This document shows positions 46,001-56,053 of a stretch of DNA of 64,000 bases, one piece after another. Each line of letters opens with the position of its first letter. Positions within the stretch are counted from its first letter, which is position 1. The notes beneath the pieces are model-generated. The model saw only the letters and a list, made by a program, of their open reading frames with translations. It made no database searches and had not been told where the DNA came from. This DNA comes from Isoetes taiwanensis (taxonomy: Eukaryota; Streptophyta; Lycopodiopsida; Isoetales; Isoetaceae). The stretch lies in NCBI GenBank assembly GCA_021234155.1, contig JAJEKV010000132.1, forward strand, positions 992,001 to 1,056,000. The letters are read 5' to 3'. Made by a program: the position numbers and the translations under genes.

Positions 46001-47197
46001 AATAATGGATATTTCTGGAAAATATGAACTGCACCTTCTGTGGACGACATCAAGAGTCCCATTTGCTTGTCAAATCACAGTGATCTGTCTGAAATTTGAC
46101 GCTCCCTTTGCCTTTTGATCATACAAGATTGCCATCAATCATCTTCACTACAGTGTTCTCACGAGGCTTCAAGACTGAAAACATATCTGCTTTTCCTGCG
46201 CACCTGAATCAATCTCTTCTTTGTCTAATTTTTCTGCAGCAAAGATTAAAAACTGAGTTTTTAGCTAAATTCCAGCATTGATTTCTGTCTTGGAGGCAGA
46301 CTTATTTGACCATTCTTTATCATCTGTGCAAACTTCCTTTTTAGCTTTCTGCAATCACGCCTCATGTGTCCTTGCTTTTTATGATACCAACATGCAAACT
46401 GCTCTTTGGATTTAAACTTAACATTAGCAGGACAAGATATATGAGCTGGAGATGAAGCAGTAGGAGTAGGGGAAATACTTTAGAAATTTTTCTGGCCTCA
46501 GCTGTATTTTCCTCTGAAGCTTCAGGTCTTGATCTAACAATTGCTGTTGGAGATTATGAAAATCATTCTTGATCTTAGAGTTTAGCTAATAGAAATTGAT
46601 AATATGATCATATTCACTGGAAGGACCTTTCAATGCATACAATATAAGCTTTACTTCTTCCATTTGTCCACCTATAAATTTATACTGCTGCTGTAACCCT
46701 TTAAACTTCTACAAATAATTCCTGATTTTAGGACAGTCTACTAAGTTAGGATTATCCATTTTATCTTGATTAACAAGTTGCTTGCCAGTTTGATTTTTTT
46801 TTTTTCCTGATAGTTTTACTGTTTGTGTTTGTTAAATCACATCTTATCGTAATTTTTGTTTCTTATGGATTTTTAGTGGGCAAAGGGTCGTAATTGAAGA
46901 GAAGGAAACCTTGGGTGTATCAAGTGTTTATCTCACAATCAAGGTGAAATTGGAAGCCCTTAGTAGTCACACCATGATGTGATCATGATGTATAGAGTTT
47001 GTACAGGGTCTGACCCCATCTGGCTACTTGCTTGCGGTGGATGATGATCACAAGCTGTACGAGTTGCATCCAGATGGCAACAGGTGTGTCTGGTCGTCTT
47101 AATGTGCTTTCATGAATATGTAAATGATAATGGGTATCTTTGCAATTGCAGCTTTGATTTTTTTAAAGGGCTTATCAAGACGAAAATCGCAGATTAG
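43058..47197 (+). CDS. HCS1: Biotin-protein ligase / holocarboxylase synthetase (9 exons)
   Basis: It attaches biotin to carboxylases such as acetyl-CoA carboxylase. Exons: 43,058-43,274; 43,460-43,521; 43,584-43,732; 44,247-44,367; 44,469-44,624; 44,846-44,891; 46,877-46,943; 47,007-47,083; 47,152-47,197. From the ATG at 43,075 they sum to 924 bp, an intact 307-aa frame. Landmarks in order are STQTILSENFRAFPEGTVC, KSGKGRAGNVWSSPPGCL (biotinyl-AMP GRGRxGxxW-like loop) and VKIKWPNDLYAKGLKIGGVL (KWPND box). GVGLNVEN and the C-terminal GYLLAVDDDHKLYELHPDG plus SFDFFKGL follow. The reading starts at an acceptor (TTGCAG), so an upstream exon, perhaps with a transit peptide, is not seen. The intron after exon 5 begins AT instead of GT. 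Intron 6 (1,985 bp) carries copia debris. Confidence 0.92.
44625..44845 (+). other. HCS intron 5 with non-canonical AT donor
   Basis: Exon 5 must end at 44,624 to keep the frame into GFTALEESYYKNW. The intron then begins ATAAGT and ends CATACAG. A single G-to-A change of GTAAGT explains it. It does not match the U12 AT-AC consensus (ATATCCTT). Confidence 0.75.
44990..46850 (-). mobile_element. Ty1/copia fragment (copia-3) inside HCS intron 6
   Basis: The - strand pieces are in reverse order. Gag/zinc-knuckle words lie near 46,400-46,320 (CWYHKKQGHMRRDC-like). RNase H lies at 45,803-45,546 (MNWLLHLYEDLGI, IYCDNTGAIQHVK and, after a frame change, QMADGFTKPL). The polypurine tract CACAGGGGGATGTTAG lies near 45,375-45,360. 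Integrase and most of RT are missing. LTR-like sequence follows from about 45,364 leftward and contains a local duplication: 45,128-45,250 resembles 45,296-45,405, each with CCCCCTGTGATGACTAGCATGA. The insertion lies in an intron and leaves the HCS coding sequence intact. Confidence 0.75.
45455..45482. repeat. Poly-A tract in copia-3 remnant
   Basis: A near-uninterrupted A run with one G, between the RNase H end and the polypurine tract. Confidence 0.8.
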
Positions 47198-48992
47198 TAT
47201 CTGCTCCCACAAACAAGAGGCTGCAACTTTATGATGGAGTCTAGAAATGCATGGTGTAAAAGAAAGACCTCGGGAAGTTATTTATTCTGCGTTTTGCTAT
47301 TACTATTTATCTGGACATCTAATCAATTCAGAAGGAAAGATTAAGTTGAGCATCTGTGGTCTATGAGGCTAGCTATTACATCAGTTCATGTACAGACTAG
47401 CATCTACATAAAAAAAAGGCGAACTGAAACAAAGAATGAGGTGACATTGGTCTTGTTTTTTCTTTTAAATGACTGTTTATGTTTTTTTCTTCTGTTCGCT
47501 TTGCCTCTCTAGAGTCCTCCATAGATACTCCTCTTGGGATGGTTCAGGCGGGGGACATGACTTCCGCTTGTTGCTATTATCATCCTCATTATCATCCTCA
47601 ATGAGAAAGAAAGTAATCTTCCTTTGAGTAGGGCTTATTATGTAATTTAGGCATTATTGTTAGCCGCTTTTTGTGTTTACATATTGATTAGATGGAAATA
47701 TAATAATCTGCAAATCAAGCACCATCAGACAACGTTGCAGAGCAGGCTGGAAATTTCCTTCAAAACTTGGAAAGAGGTCCGCAGTGGCTTTTGGCTCCTG
47801 CAGTAAAAATCGAGTTGCTGAGTATTCTGCATTTTTGAAGCAGTTTTTGTTATTATATGTAGCATCTAGATATCTGAACATGTCCATATGGTGATGTATA
47901 TATGCTGTATATATCTATTTATTCTGTATCAATCTTATTGTTATTTGGAACACTTCGATCTATTTTCTCTCTTCTCATGTCCTCTCTAACCCTGATTTCG
48001 TGGGCACAATCGCTTATCTGAGGGACTGATTATCCAAGTGGAAGCAGATTCAATTGGTAACTGGTGTTTGGTTCAGAATTTTTGTGCCAGTTAACCCATG
48101 GCTGTTCTGAAGAGAATACTTTTATGACTAGGGGGGCTTTAATGACTACAAATGAATTGGATGATTCTATGCACTATTATATGCAAGACGAGAAACTTAA
48201 TAAAGAAATCTGTTCTTGAGATCTCAGGCAATGGGAATTTTTCTTGCAGGTATTGGTCTTGATTATTAGCAATTTGATGTTCTAACTGGAGAAATCTTCC
48301 TTTACCAAGCAAAAGCCCACCTAAGTGCACAATCTGCTCTCCCTCAACCTTTGAGTGTAAGTCAAACTACAGCTTGGAAAACTAGAACTCCTCAAGCTGA
48401 AGTTTTTCTTCCTCCTTTAATAACTGTGAGCCAAAGCATCTCATGAAGAAATTCATAAGTTCAATTCCCTGTAAACTTACAGAGTTTTAGGCATAGATCT
48501 CCAAAAAAATTCTGCTCGAATCATCAAATCTGTAGACAAGCAATGCTCTGAAACCGTTGAAAGATTGAAGTTGAATCCCATGTATTGACTTGGGAGCTGA
48601 ATAATAACAGCGGAATCACTGCCATGGCCAAATTAAATTCCCAAGCAAGCTAATGCCAAAACGCGCCAGCATGAGTCATATTATAGTGCACCACTAGTAC
48701 ATTAACACTCTGATAGTATGTTTGACGCACCATCTTTTGTGCACAAAGGCTGCTGTTGAACTGTTCTAAGCTGAAGATGGTGTACATGTAAATACATGTA
48801 CATATGGTCGTGTATATATGCTGGTGGACCTATTTATTTTGTATCATTCATATTGATCATTGAAACAATTCAAGGGTAGTATTTGTTTGTAAGATGATGC
48901 ATACTGGAAAACAAGTTTTAATCGCGATGAATGTAGTAGGCCACGGAGTTGGCTATGAGAATGTTGCTCATTCTATTATTAATAACGTCTAA
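47198..48992. other. HCS 3' flank with duplicated 3'-UTR-like segment
   Basis: No gene recognised. The block around 47,878-47,950 (GTCCATATGGTGATGTATATATGCTG...CTATTTATTCTGTATCA) recurs at about 48,795-48,860 with moderate divergence. This suggests an old ~0.9 kb duplication of the downstream region. Confidence 0.5.
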
Positions 48993-49019
48993 ATGCATTT
49001 GTATTATGTACTAGGGAAT

Positions 49020-49260
49020 CTACGCCCGGGGCATTCCGTAGGAATTTCCGAGGCGGCGCTCATTCACGTACAGACTCCGCACTCCGGCTTCAGAGGAATT
49101 TCGGCGCCTGGCGAGGCGGAGCGCGAAGTGCGCCGCCGAGGTTGGATCCGCGAGGAATATTCCGAGGCGTGGAATTCCTTACGTAATCCCGCGTAAGGGT
49201 GGGATTACGAATGCGGATTTTTTTTCCACGCTTCATTCGGCCGGAATTCTACCGCCCGGT
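49020..49260. repeat. GC-rich block with short inverted repeat
   Basis: Repeated GGAATTTC(C/G)G and AGGCG words. It ends in GTAATCCC GCGTAAGGGT GGGATTAC (49,183-49,208). The same 26 bp module with two mismatches is at 41,261-41,285, so it is probably the end of a dispersed non-autonomous element. Confidence 0.4.
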
Positions 49261-49281
49261 ATAGTGGGCCGCTTCTTCTTG

Positions 49282-49648
49282 GATCGGTTCGGAGGCCCGT
49301 GTTAGTTAGATAGGATTTTGTTAAAGAAATTTCATGTTCTTCAAGTTTCTTGAAACTTGTTAGTTTTTTTGGAGTAGAGGCACGAGGCCACGGCGACTTT
49401 GTTCTCGGCTTTTTTGTTTGGTGAGGATACGCTTGAAGAATCTGATTTTATTCTGGCGTTTTCTTGTAAATCTAACTTGTTCTTTACGTTTTTGTTAGGT
49501 TCTTGGTTACGATCGGTTCAGTTGGTGTGTAGTGTTAGTTAGATAGCATTTTGTTAAAGAAATTTCATGTTCTTCAAGTTTCTTGAAACTTGTTCGAGTT
49601 TTTGGAGTAGAGGCACAGGGCAGCTTCCGGCGACTTTGTTCCGGCATT
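49282..49648. repeat. Two-copy ~130 bp direct duplication
   Basis: GTTAGTTAGATAG(G/C)ATTTTGTTAAAG...TTTCTTGAAACTTGTT...GAGTAGAGGCAC occurs at about 49,300-49,385 and 49,532-49,615, with GATCGGTTC upstream of both. It lies ahead of the recombinase N-terminal exons and may be part of that gene's upstream region. Confidence 0.75.
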
Positions 49649-50552
49649 TCGATTTGTTACGGCGGGGTAATCTTTAGTTTTATTTAGTGAGTGATTTATC
49701 TATGGATTTCTTTATGTTTATGCTTGCATTACTTTTACAGATTTGAGAGTCCATTTGTTGTGCTCAAAGTGCATTGTTGTGCTCAACTATAAGGAAGACA
49801 TCTGTGGATCCTTCGCAAGACAAATTTTAGGTCGGTAATCCTTGTGCTAGGGTTTAGTTTAGTGGTTTGGTTTAGTTTAGTTTAGTTTTAGTTTAGTGTT
49901 TAAGTTCTGGCTAGGGTAACTAATGTTGTTTTTATTTTTATGTATGGTGCGAGGTTAGGTTGTGTTGTAAAATGGAGTGTAAAGCCCGACTTGTTATTAT
50001 ATACATTATGCAACCAAGTATGTTTAATATGCTTGTTTGTCATAATAGCAAATATGGGAGAGAGTTCTCACCAAGTTTCCGCCGGTACACGGAGAGGGTT
50101 CTTTTAGTGATGCCTTCAAGTCCTCATTACAATGGAAGAAAGTCAAAGCATCCTAGCGAGTTTTTGTTGGTAACCCGGTAGTAGCGATGAGGAATATGAT
50201 CCAGAAGGAATTGGCTTCCACTTGATGATGAGGATTTATTGTGCGAAGCTTTGAATGGTGGTCTGGCGGTCAAAGAGTGTTAATAGGCGGGCGAGAAGAA
50301 GATTTGATGAGTGGAGGAAGGATTTTGGTTTAGATGTTTCTATTCCGATTGAGAAGTTGAGTTTGGTTGACCTGAACAAGATGTTGACGAGGTTTATTCT
50401 CCAGGTAACATTTCGTTTATTGTTTTGTTTATTTTTTTTTGTTTTGTATTTTATATTCTGATATCTTTGTTATGTTTTTCTAATAGGCTAAAAAGAAGAA
50501 TGGAAAGATGTATCCACCCGGAACGTAAGTTCTCTTTGTCATTTGTTATTTT

Positions 50553-50641
50553 CATTTTTAGCACACCAGCCTAACCAAGCCTACAGCCTTTCTTGCAATT
50601 CTAGCCTAACCAAGCCTACAGCCTTTCTTGCAATTCTAGCC
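50553..50641. repeat. Short tandem duplication (~40 bp x 2)
   Basis: AGCCTAACCAAGCCTACAGC...TTGCAATTCT occurs twice back to back at about 50,568-50,607 and 50,601-50,640. Confidence 0.85.
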
Positions 50642-52255
50642 TCCACGTGTCATCTCCACATCATTAAAATCTGAGTTGGTATCATATTCTACCATTAGAT
50701 ATCTATTTTATGCAATTAAAAATTGACTCAAAATGGACACGGAGATCTAGAAGGACGTCGATCTCGTCTGTATTTCTTCCTTTAGCCTTGCCGGATTATG
50801 TGGATTTGCTCTGGGAAATTTGCTCTGGTCGCAATGGCAGATGGATCATTTAGCGCTAGTTACACATGCAAGTAGGGTTTCGCCAAGCATCCAAAACAAC
50901 AGAAAAAGTCTTTTTTGCTTTCGCGCAACCTAAGGAGATAGTTCCGTTCTGGTAAAAACCTCACCTTTCCTCTCATTTCGTTTCTCTTCTTTTATAAGAG
51001 CATGCTGGTGGGAGGCCTGAATCTTCAAATATTTTACCGGATTTGTATTTCCTTTAACCAACGCAATCGGATTTGACGGTTCGTCATTGGCATTTTCTGT
51101 GGTAATAGTTGTTAAGCTGTTTATAGCACTGCTAAATCGCATGGAATTTCGCACTGCTAAATCGCATGGAATCTCGCTCGGAACTGTACATATTTTTAGA
51201 GCCCAAGCTAGGATTCAAATAGCAATGTGGACTCCATCCAAGGGTCTATTGGTATCAAGATTTGGCATTTGCTATCGTGATTATTCTCCTTTGTCCCTAG
51301 AATTTTGTATGAGCACCTGCATCATTTTGTGGCAGAGTTAAGAAGGCTTCCTTATTGTATTTTTCTTCCGCGTTGATATTGCCTATGGTGTAATCCCTCT
51401 TTTATGCACGTTGATATCGCCTTCTTTGAATTCTAGTTTATCTAGAGTTGACAGAGCTGTTAGTTTTCATGATAGTGTGCTCTTGGCTATTATGACAGTT
51501 TTCTCTACAAGGTTCTCTTACTTCAACCTTGGCTTGAATCCTTGATTCCATCATCCAAGAACCTGAACTTAAACCGCAAATAAGAACTTGAACTTGAACT
51601 TCATCCAAGAAGGCTAGTGTTTATAGATACAGCTACGAAAATGACACCCACAATAAATAATGTTGTCAGGTCTGTCATCTTCACTTGGTATGCACAGGTA
51701 CAATGGGAAATGCCATGCAGAATAATGCAATGTTAGTAGCTCTATGCATATCTTTAGAGCTAATGGCAACATGTTCTGTTGTATTTTGTAGGTAAAATCA
51801 CTTACATAAGATGGATACACTGCTTTAGCACTATCAACCACTAGAAAGCTAGTTCATATATATGTTTCAGGTTTTCAGTATCATAGGAAATGCCCTTATT
51901 CACATGTCTGGTAAAAATGCATTAGATTACCACGATGCAAAACACGATGAGATATATTTTTTGTGAATTACTTGTTTACCACAACCTATTATTTAATGTG
52001 TTTGCTGTACAGGAAAACTTGCTTCAGGATGGAGATGGTTAGAGACAACTGGCCGATAATCTTACCAAGACATAAGGCTCATCATAATTTGTTGTTGATG
52101 TTTATGTATGTGTCTTATTAAAAAGATTTTCAAAACTGTACAGTTGTTGTGGCCCCATATGGTTTTTGTGACAACAAAAAAGAAGAAGAAGAAATGATCG
52201 TGGAGTGATTGCAAATAATCATTGGCATAAAGCGTAAGTTCTATTTAAACGGTGA
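50642..52255. other. Intron/insert sequence, no gene recognised
   Basis: AT-rich DNA inside the recombinase intron. A tandem CACTGCTAAATCGCATGGAAT repeat lies at about 51,127-51,172. Frames are short and unremarkable. Confidence 0.45.
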
Positions 52256-52259
52256 TGGT

Positions 52260-52760
52260 TACATCGGTATATTTAGATGCCTTTCAACACATTGAGCTTG
52301 AATTCCTCCAAACTTTGCCAGGTGTCAGAAGTTCCACTTACCTCTGATGGGGTATCAGTCTATTCCAATCAACTCCTTCGTGCCTTTATCTGTGCTTCAT
52401 TGGACATATCATTCTCAATATGTTCCACGTCTTGCAGATGTAGAAATTTATCGAAGTAACATTTTGGAAGAGTGTAGCCATGGTTGAACCAAGAATCTTC
52501 TAATATCTGATCTATGGTGATGCACTGCGCTAGATTAGGCTGTAAAATTGATTAATAAGATTGCGGCCGGAGGGGCTAATCCATTCAGGGAAAGAATAAT
52601 CAGCACTAACTATTTTTGTGTACAACCCTGGTATGTTATCATCACCGAAGGGAAACGAACCTACTTTTAAAACAAAGAGAATGACACCACAAGACCATAT
52701 GTCGGCCTTCGCTATGACTTCTTATTTGAAACACTCTGGTAGCTTCTCTTCTATACATAT
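52260..52760 (-). pseudogene. CIPK/SnRK3-type protein kinase fragment
   Basis: The - strand reads [14 protein letters not shown] (kinase subdomain IX), a degenerate P-F-x-D-D-N region with [37 protein letters not shown] (subdomain XI) and a tail beginning LPKCYFDKF. This is the C-terminal third of a CBL-interacting kinase catalytic domain plus linker. No ATP-binding loop, HRD or DFG is present, and stops interrupt the frame. It is a dead fragment inside the recombinase intron. Confidence 0.75.
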
Positions 52761-52879
52761 AAATTTAATAACTTGCATGTGGAATGGAGGTTGCAGGCAT
52801 CTTTTAAATTCATTATCATGGAGCTTAAGCGAAGAAGATGCATTTGAGTCATCAAAAGAATTCTACCTGTTGTCAATGC

Positions 52880-53620
52880 AGTCTTAATGAAGTTTTCTCA
52901 GCTTTTTGGTGAAGCCTGGGGTGACCTTCAAGGTAATACCATTTGAATTTGCTCTGTCTTTAATGCTTTACAAATTCCTTTCAATTGGATAGTTGTGTAA
53001 TTGCTAGATGTGTAAAGGCTAAATGTTCTTCAATAGGTTGCTGCAATGCTTTGGCTTCTTGCTCAAGCTGGATATTGGATGTCACTTAGCAACCTTGTAT
53101 GGTTTGGTATGCGAATATTTAAACCACCTTATATTCCTGAGGCATTCAGTGGTAAACAAAATTTTGAAAGTGGTACTGATATTTTAATGCAACATACGTT
53201 GGTGCTTTTGTTATACCAAAATGCTATCTTTGCTACTCAAGGCAACTTAATGAACATGGTATGCATCCATTTCTTACTTATATCCCAGATACAGATAGCA
53301 TTACTCAACCGAACCATTACACTGATTTTCTATTTGTAGGTCAAGGAATCTTCAACCATGTTTTAAGAGTATGTGATAGATAGCTGTTCTCACAAAAAAG
53401 TCGCTCTTGTTGCAGCTTTTCTTGTAGTTTGGAACTTGTCTAGCCTTTCCGCACGTCTTTGGTCTGATATTAGGAATGTTCTTGTTTCAATTTTCTATCT
53501 GATGTATAACCTTTATTTCTGGTTGTCCAGGTTTTATTCTAATTGTTGCCATGTGCCACTACCAACAGACTTTGAGTTTGACGAAGGGCAACAGTTTGCT
53601 AGGTTCTTGCATAGTTGAAG
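52880..53620 (+). pseudogene. Unrecognised exon-like fragments
   Basis: A short frame MKFSQLFGEAWGDLQ ends at a GT (about 52,934). A second piece, 53,036-53,257, is bounded by an AATAG acceptor and an ATG|GTATGC donor. It encodes aromatic, hydrophobic sequence (LWLLAQAGYWMSLSNLVWFG, KPPYIPEAFSGKQNF). A third piece near 53,400-53,460 reads VALVAAFLVVWNLSSL. Together they look like remnants of a multi-exon membrane protein gene that I cannot name. Confidence 0.3.
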
Positions 53621-54930
53621 TCTGGAACCTATGAATGCTTGCTAAGATACAACAGCAATGCTCGGTTCGCATGAAGTCTGAAATCTAACTCAGTGTTTTG
53701 AAGCTAAGTCTCCTATGGCGTTTCAAATGTTATAGCAGCAAGCAAACAGACCATCTCCTAGTCCTAATCACCCATTGCTATTGCATTTTAAAATGCTATT
53801 CTCAAAGGTTGCAATACCTTCTTAGGCCTGCGAAACGAGACATCCGTACTTTATTTTTTATTTTCTTTTGGATTCTCGTGTTTTAAATGAAAGTAGTAAT
53901 CGTTTCTCAGCTAATCCATTGTATCTTTAGCTATGCACATCATTTTGTCCTCCTTTCTTAAAAGCTATCAGTCAGTTTTTGTATATATGCTTGAGAACTA
54001 TGCAGCATTTGGAAATGGCCGATATATGTGCTCAAAATGCCAACCTACCTTGCTTTTGAGGATTGTGCAAGCCAGCTTATTTGTAGTCCTCTAAATTGTG
54101 CATGTGCGATGTGCACCGTCTTTGAGATAGCATGCCTAGACTAGACCTTTCGTCTACCTTGTTTCCATTCTATATTGTTGTTACTGACTTTTGTAGAAGT
54201 CAACATCACATATGACTTTGTGTATATGTGAATAAATTGTTCTAGTTGTGTGGAATTATGTCCAAGGGTGTGATTTGAACCAAAAATAGCTCTGTTCAAA
54301 AACATTTGAAGCAAACCACCCCTATTCAATTAAATTTCAACTCTAGTAGTAAGTAAGGCTGGCTCACTAGCGACAACATCTTGTACAAGAGATAATTGCA
54401 GCATGTGGCCTAGCATGAATATTGAGAATGCCTCCATGCAGTTAAATCTTAGCTCCACTACAAAGACAAACTTCAGGCAAGAAAATGACCCCATACATTT
54501 GCAACTACAAAGAAGGAAATGACCCTAAGTGTCTGCAAATACAGACCATTTGTTATGCCTAAATGCCTAACAATGACATTTGCATCAATAGCAATAGAAC
54601 TAACTCCATTCAAACAATGTCATCTATCTATGCCTACTCTTGTTTTACCAATTTGTGGTATGCAGATTTGAAATTAAGCATCCGGGGCACAACCGTGAAA
54701 AATTGCTTCCTCATAATTATTTTTAAAGTAGAATAAATACCACAAATGTAAAAGTACATAATACAAAAACTATCAAAGTCTAATAACACCAAGGCTAAAT
54801 ACCTAACAAACTTTACCTTGAAAAAGTCTTCTGGTGTGCCTCTTGCTAGTTATTATTTTCTTTTTTTGTTGTAATTTATTATCTGTTCTTGTTTCCTTAC
54901 TGTCTATTCTTTTTTTTGTTTCTGTTGTAG
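53621..54930. other. Remaining recombinase-intron sequence
   Basis: No gene recognised. AT-rich, ending in a pyrimidine-rich stretch and TTGTAG acceptor at 54,921-54,930. Confidence 0.45.
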
Positions 54931-55636
54931 GCTTAACTCTCTATTGAGAGGTATCGGCAGGATTGTTCGTAGAGAGAAGCAGAGAGTTCAAGGGGAGACG
55001 GGTGTTCGAGAGCCTCCATTTAATATCTTGTATGACCCTATATTTACGCAGACTATGGATGCGTTTGTCAGCAGGGTTAAGAAGTTGAGACAAGATGGAA
55101 ATTACGAGAAACCTAAGAAGAAAGCACCTGTCATAACCTTCGCTTTAGAAAAGGATATTTTAGATGACATAGATCATCGATGACACATCCCACAAAGGTT
55201 GTATAAAAAGGCTTTTTCTATTACATGGTTACACGCTTTGGGATTAGAGGAAACAAAGAGTTGTGGAGAGTAAAGGATTGTGACATGACTCTTGAGGTAA
55301 AATGATGGTGGAGAGTTGGTCAAACACGGGGAACCATTGAGTAAGAATCATAATCCTTACAAAGTATGAAGATCATCACTTTCGCCAACCTGTTTGGACA
55401 TACGAGCGTGATTTTGTACTGACATATAAGCAGTATATTCGACACTTGCCCGCGAAAGAAAATAATTCCATGCCACGTCCTTTTTTTCTACAACCTATTC
55501 CTAGGTATAAAAAAAATGTAAGTTTCTAATTCTTTCTTTTGTTTTTTAATTGATTGTTCTGTTAATGTTTGTGTTAATGTTTCTGTTAATGTTTCTTTTC
55601 TGTTAATTGATTGTTCTGTTAATTGATTGTTTTATC

Positions 55637-56053
55637 GGCTAGGTGGTAATGTGCTCACACGGAAAGGTGTGCATGCACACCTTCCATGTGGGCACATTTT
55701 TGCCACCTAGCCATTAAAGGCAAGTGGGCCCATTCAAATTATTCCACATGCGGGCGTTTCCAAAGACGCGATCGCCTCGTGATCTATACCGCATCGCCGC
55801 GCCACGCCATTAATTTGTCCACCGACGTGGTAATGCTTAGCAGAAATGTGTGAGTAGCCCTGGGGTAACTTGCCGTAAATGTGCAACTATTAATGTGCAC
55901 ATTTTCCAATGCACACATTAATGTGGGCACACATTCCCAAGTGGACACTCCAATCCAAGTGGGCCACACCCATAGGTGCAATTAATGTGCACATTTTCCA
56001 ATGTACACATTAATGTGGGCACCACATTTCCATGTGCACATTCGCCACCTAGC
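55637..56053. mobile_element. Foldback/MITE-like element with GGCTAGGTGG inverted ends
   Basis: GGCTAGGTGGTAATGTGC starts at 55,637. CCACCTAGCC closes a near-perfect hairpin at 55,703-55,712, whose centre is GGTGTGCATGCACACC. A second GCACATTCGCCACCTAGCC end lies at about 56,035-56,053. The adjoining GGCAAGTGGGCCCATT...CACATGC block is present after each end (55,720 and 56,065), so the right side is duplicated. It sits where the recombinase gene is truncated. No clear target-site duplication was found. Confidence 0.6.

Larger units (their letters stand above)
50170..55517 (+). pseudogene. Crypton/KIAA1958-type tyrosine recombinase, N-terminal and core half
   Basis: + strand exons are: an acidic leader (SSDEEYDPEGIG, then DEDLLCEALNGG after a frameshift); 50,283-50,404 (RRRFDEWRKDFGLDVSIPIE, LSLVDLNKMLTRFI); 50,487-50,524 (AKKKNGKMYPPGT); and 54,931-55,517 (LNSLLRGIGRIVRREKQRV, FALEKDILDDIDH, RFGIRGNKELWRVKD, YEDHHFRQPVWTYERDF, FFLQPIPRYKKN). 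Splice sites are GT-AG. This is the SAM-like DNA-binding domain followed by box I of Crypton-derived recombinases. It has the E(V/I)RKKDGxxYPPxTL word and RG..E catalytic Arg region, here FGIRGNKELW. At least two frameshifts (near 55,190 and 55,372) and those in the leader make it defective. The next exon, which should carry boxes II-III, is absent; a foldback element begins at 55,637. A 4.4 kb interval fills the intron at 50,525-54,930. Confidence 0.7.
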
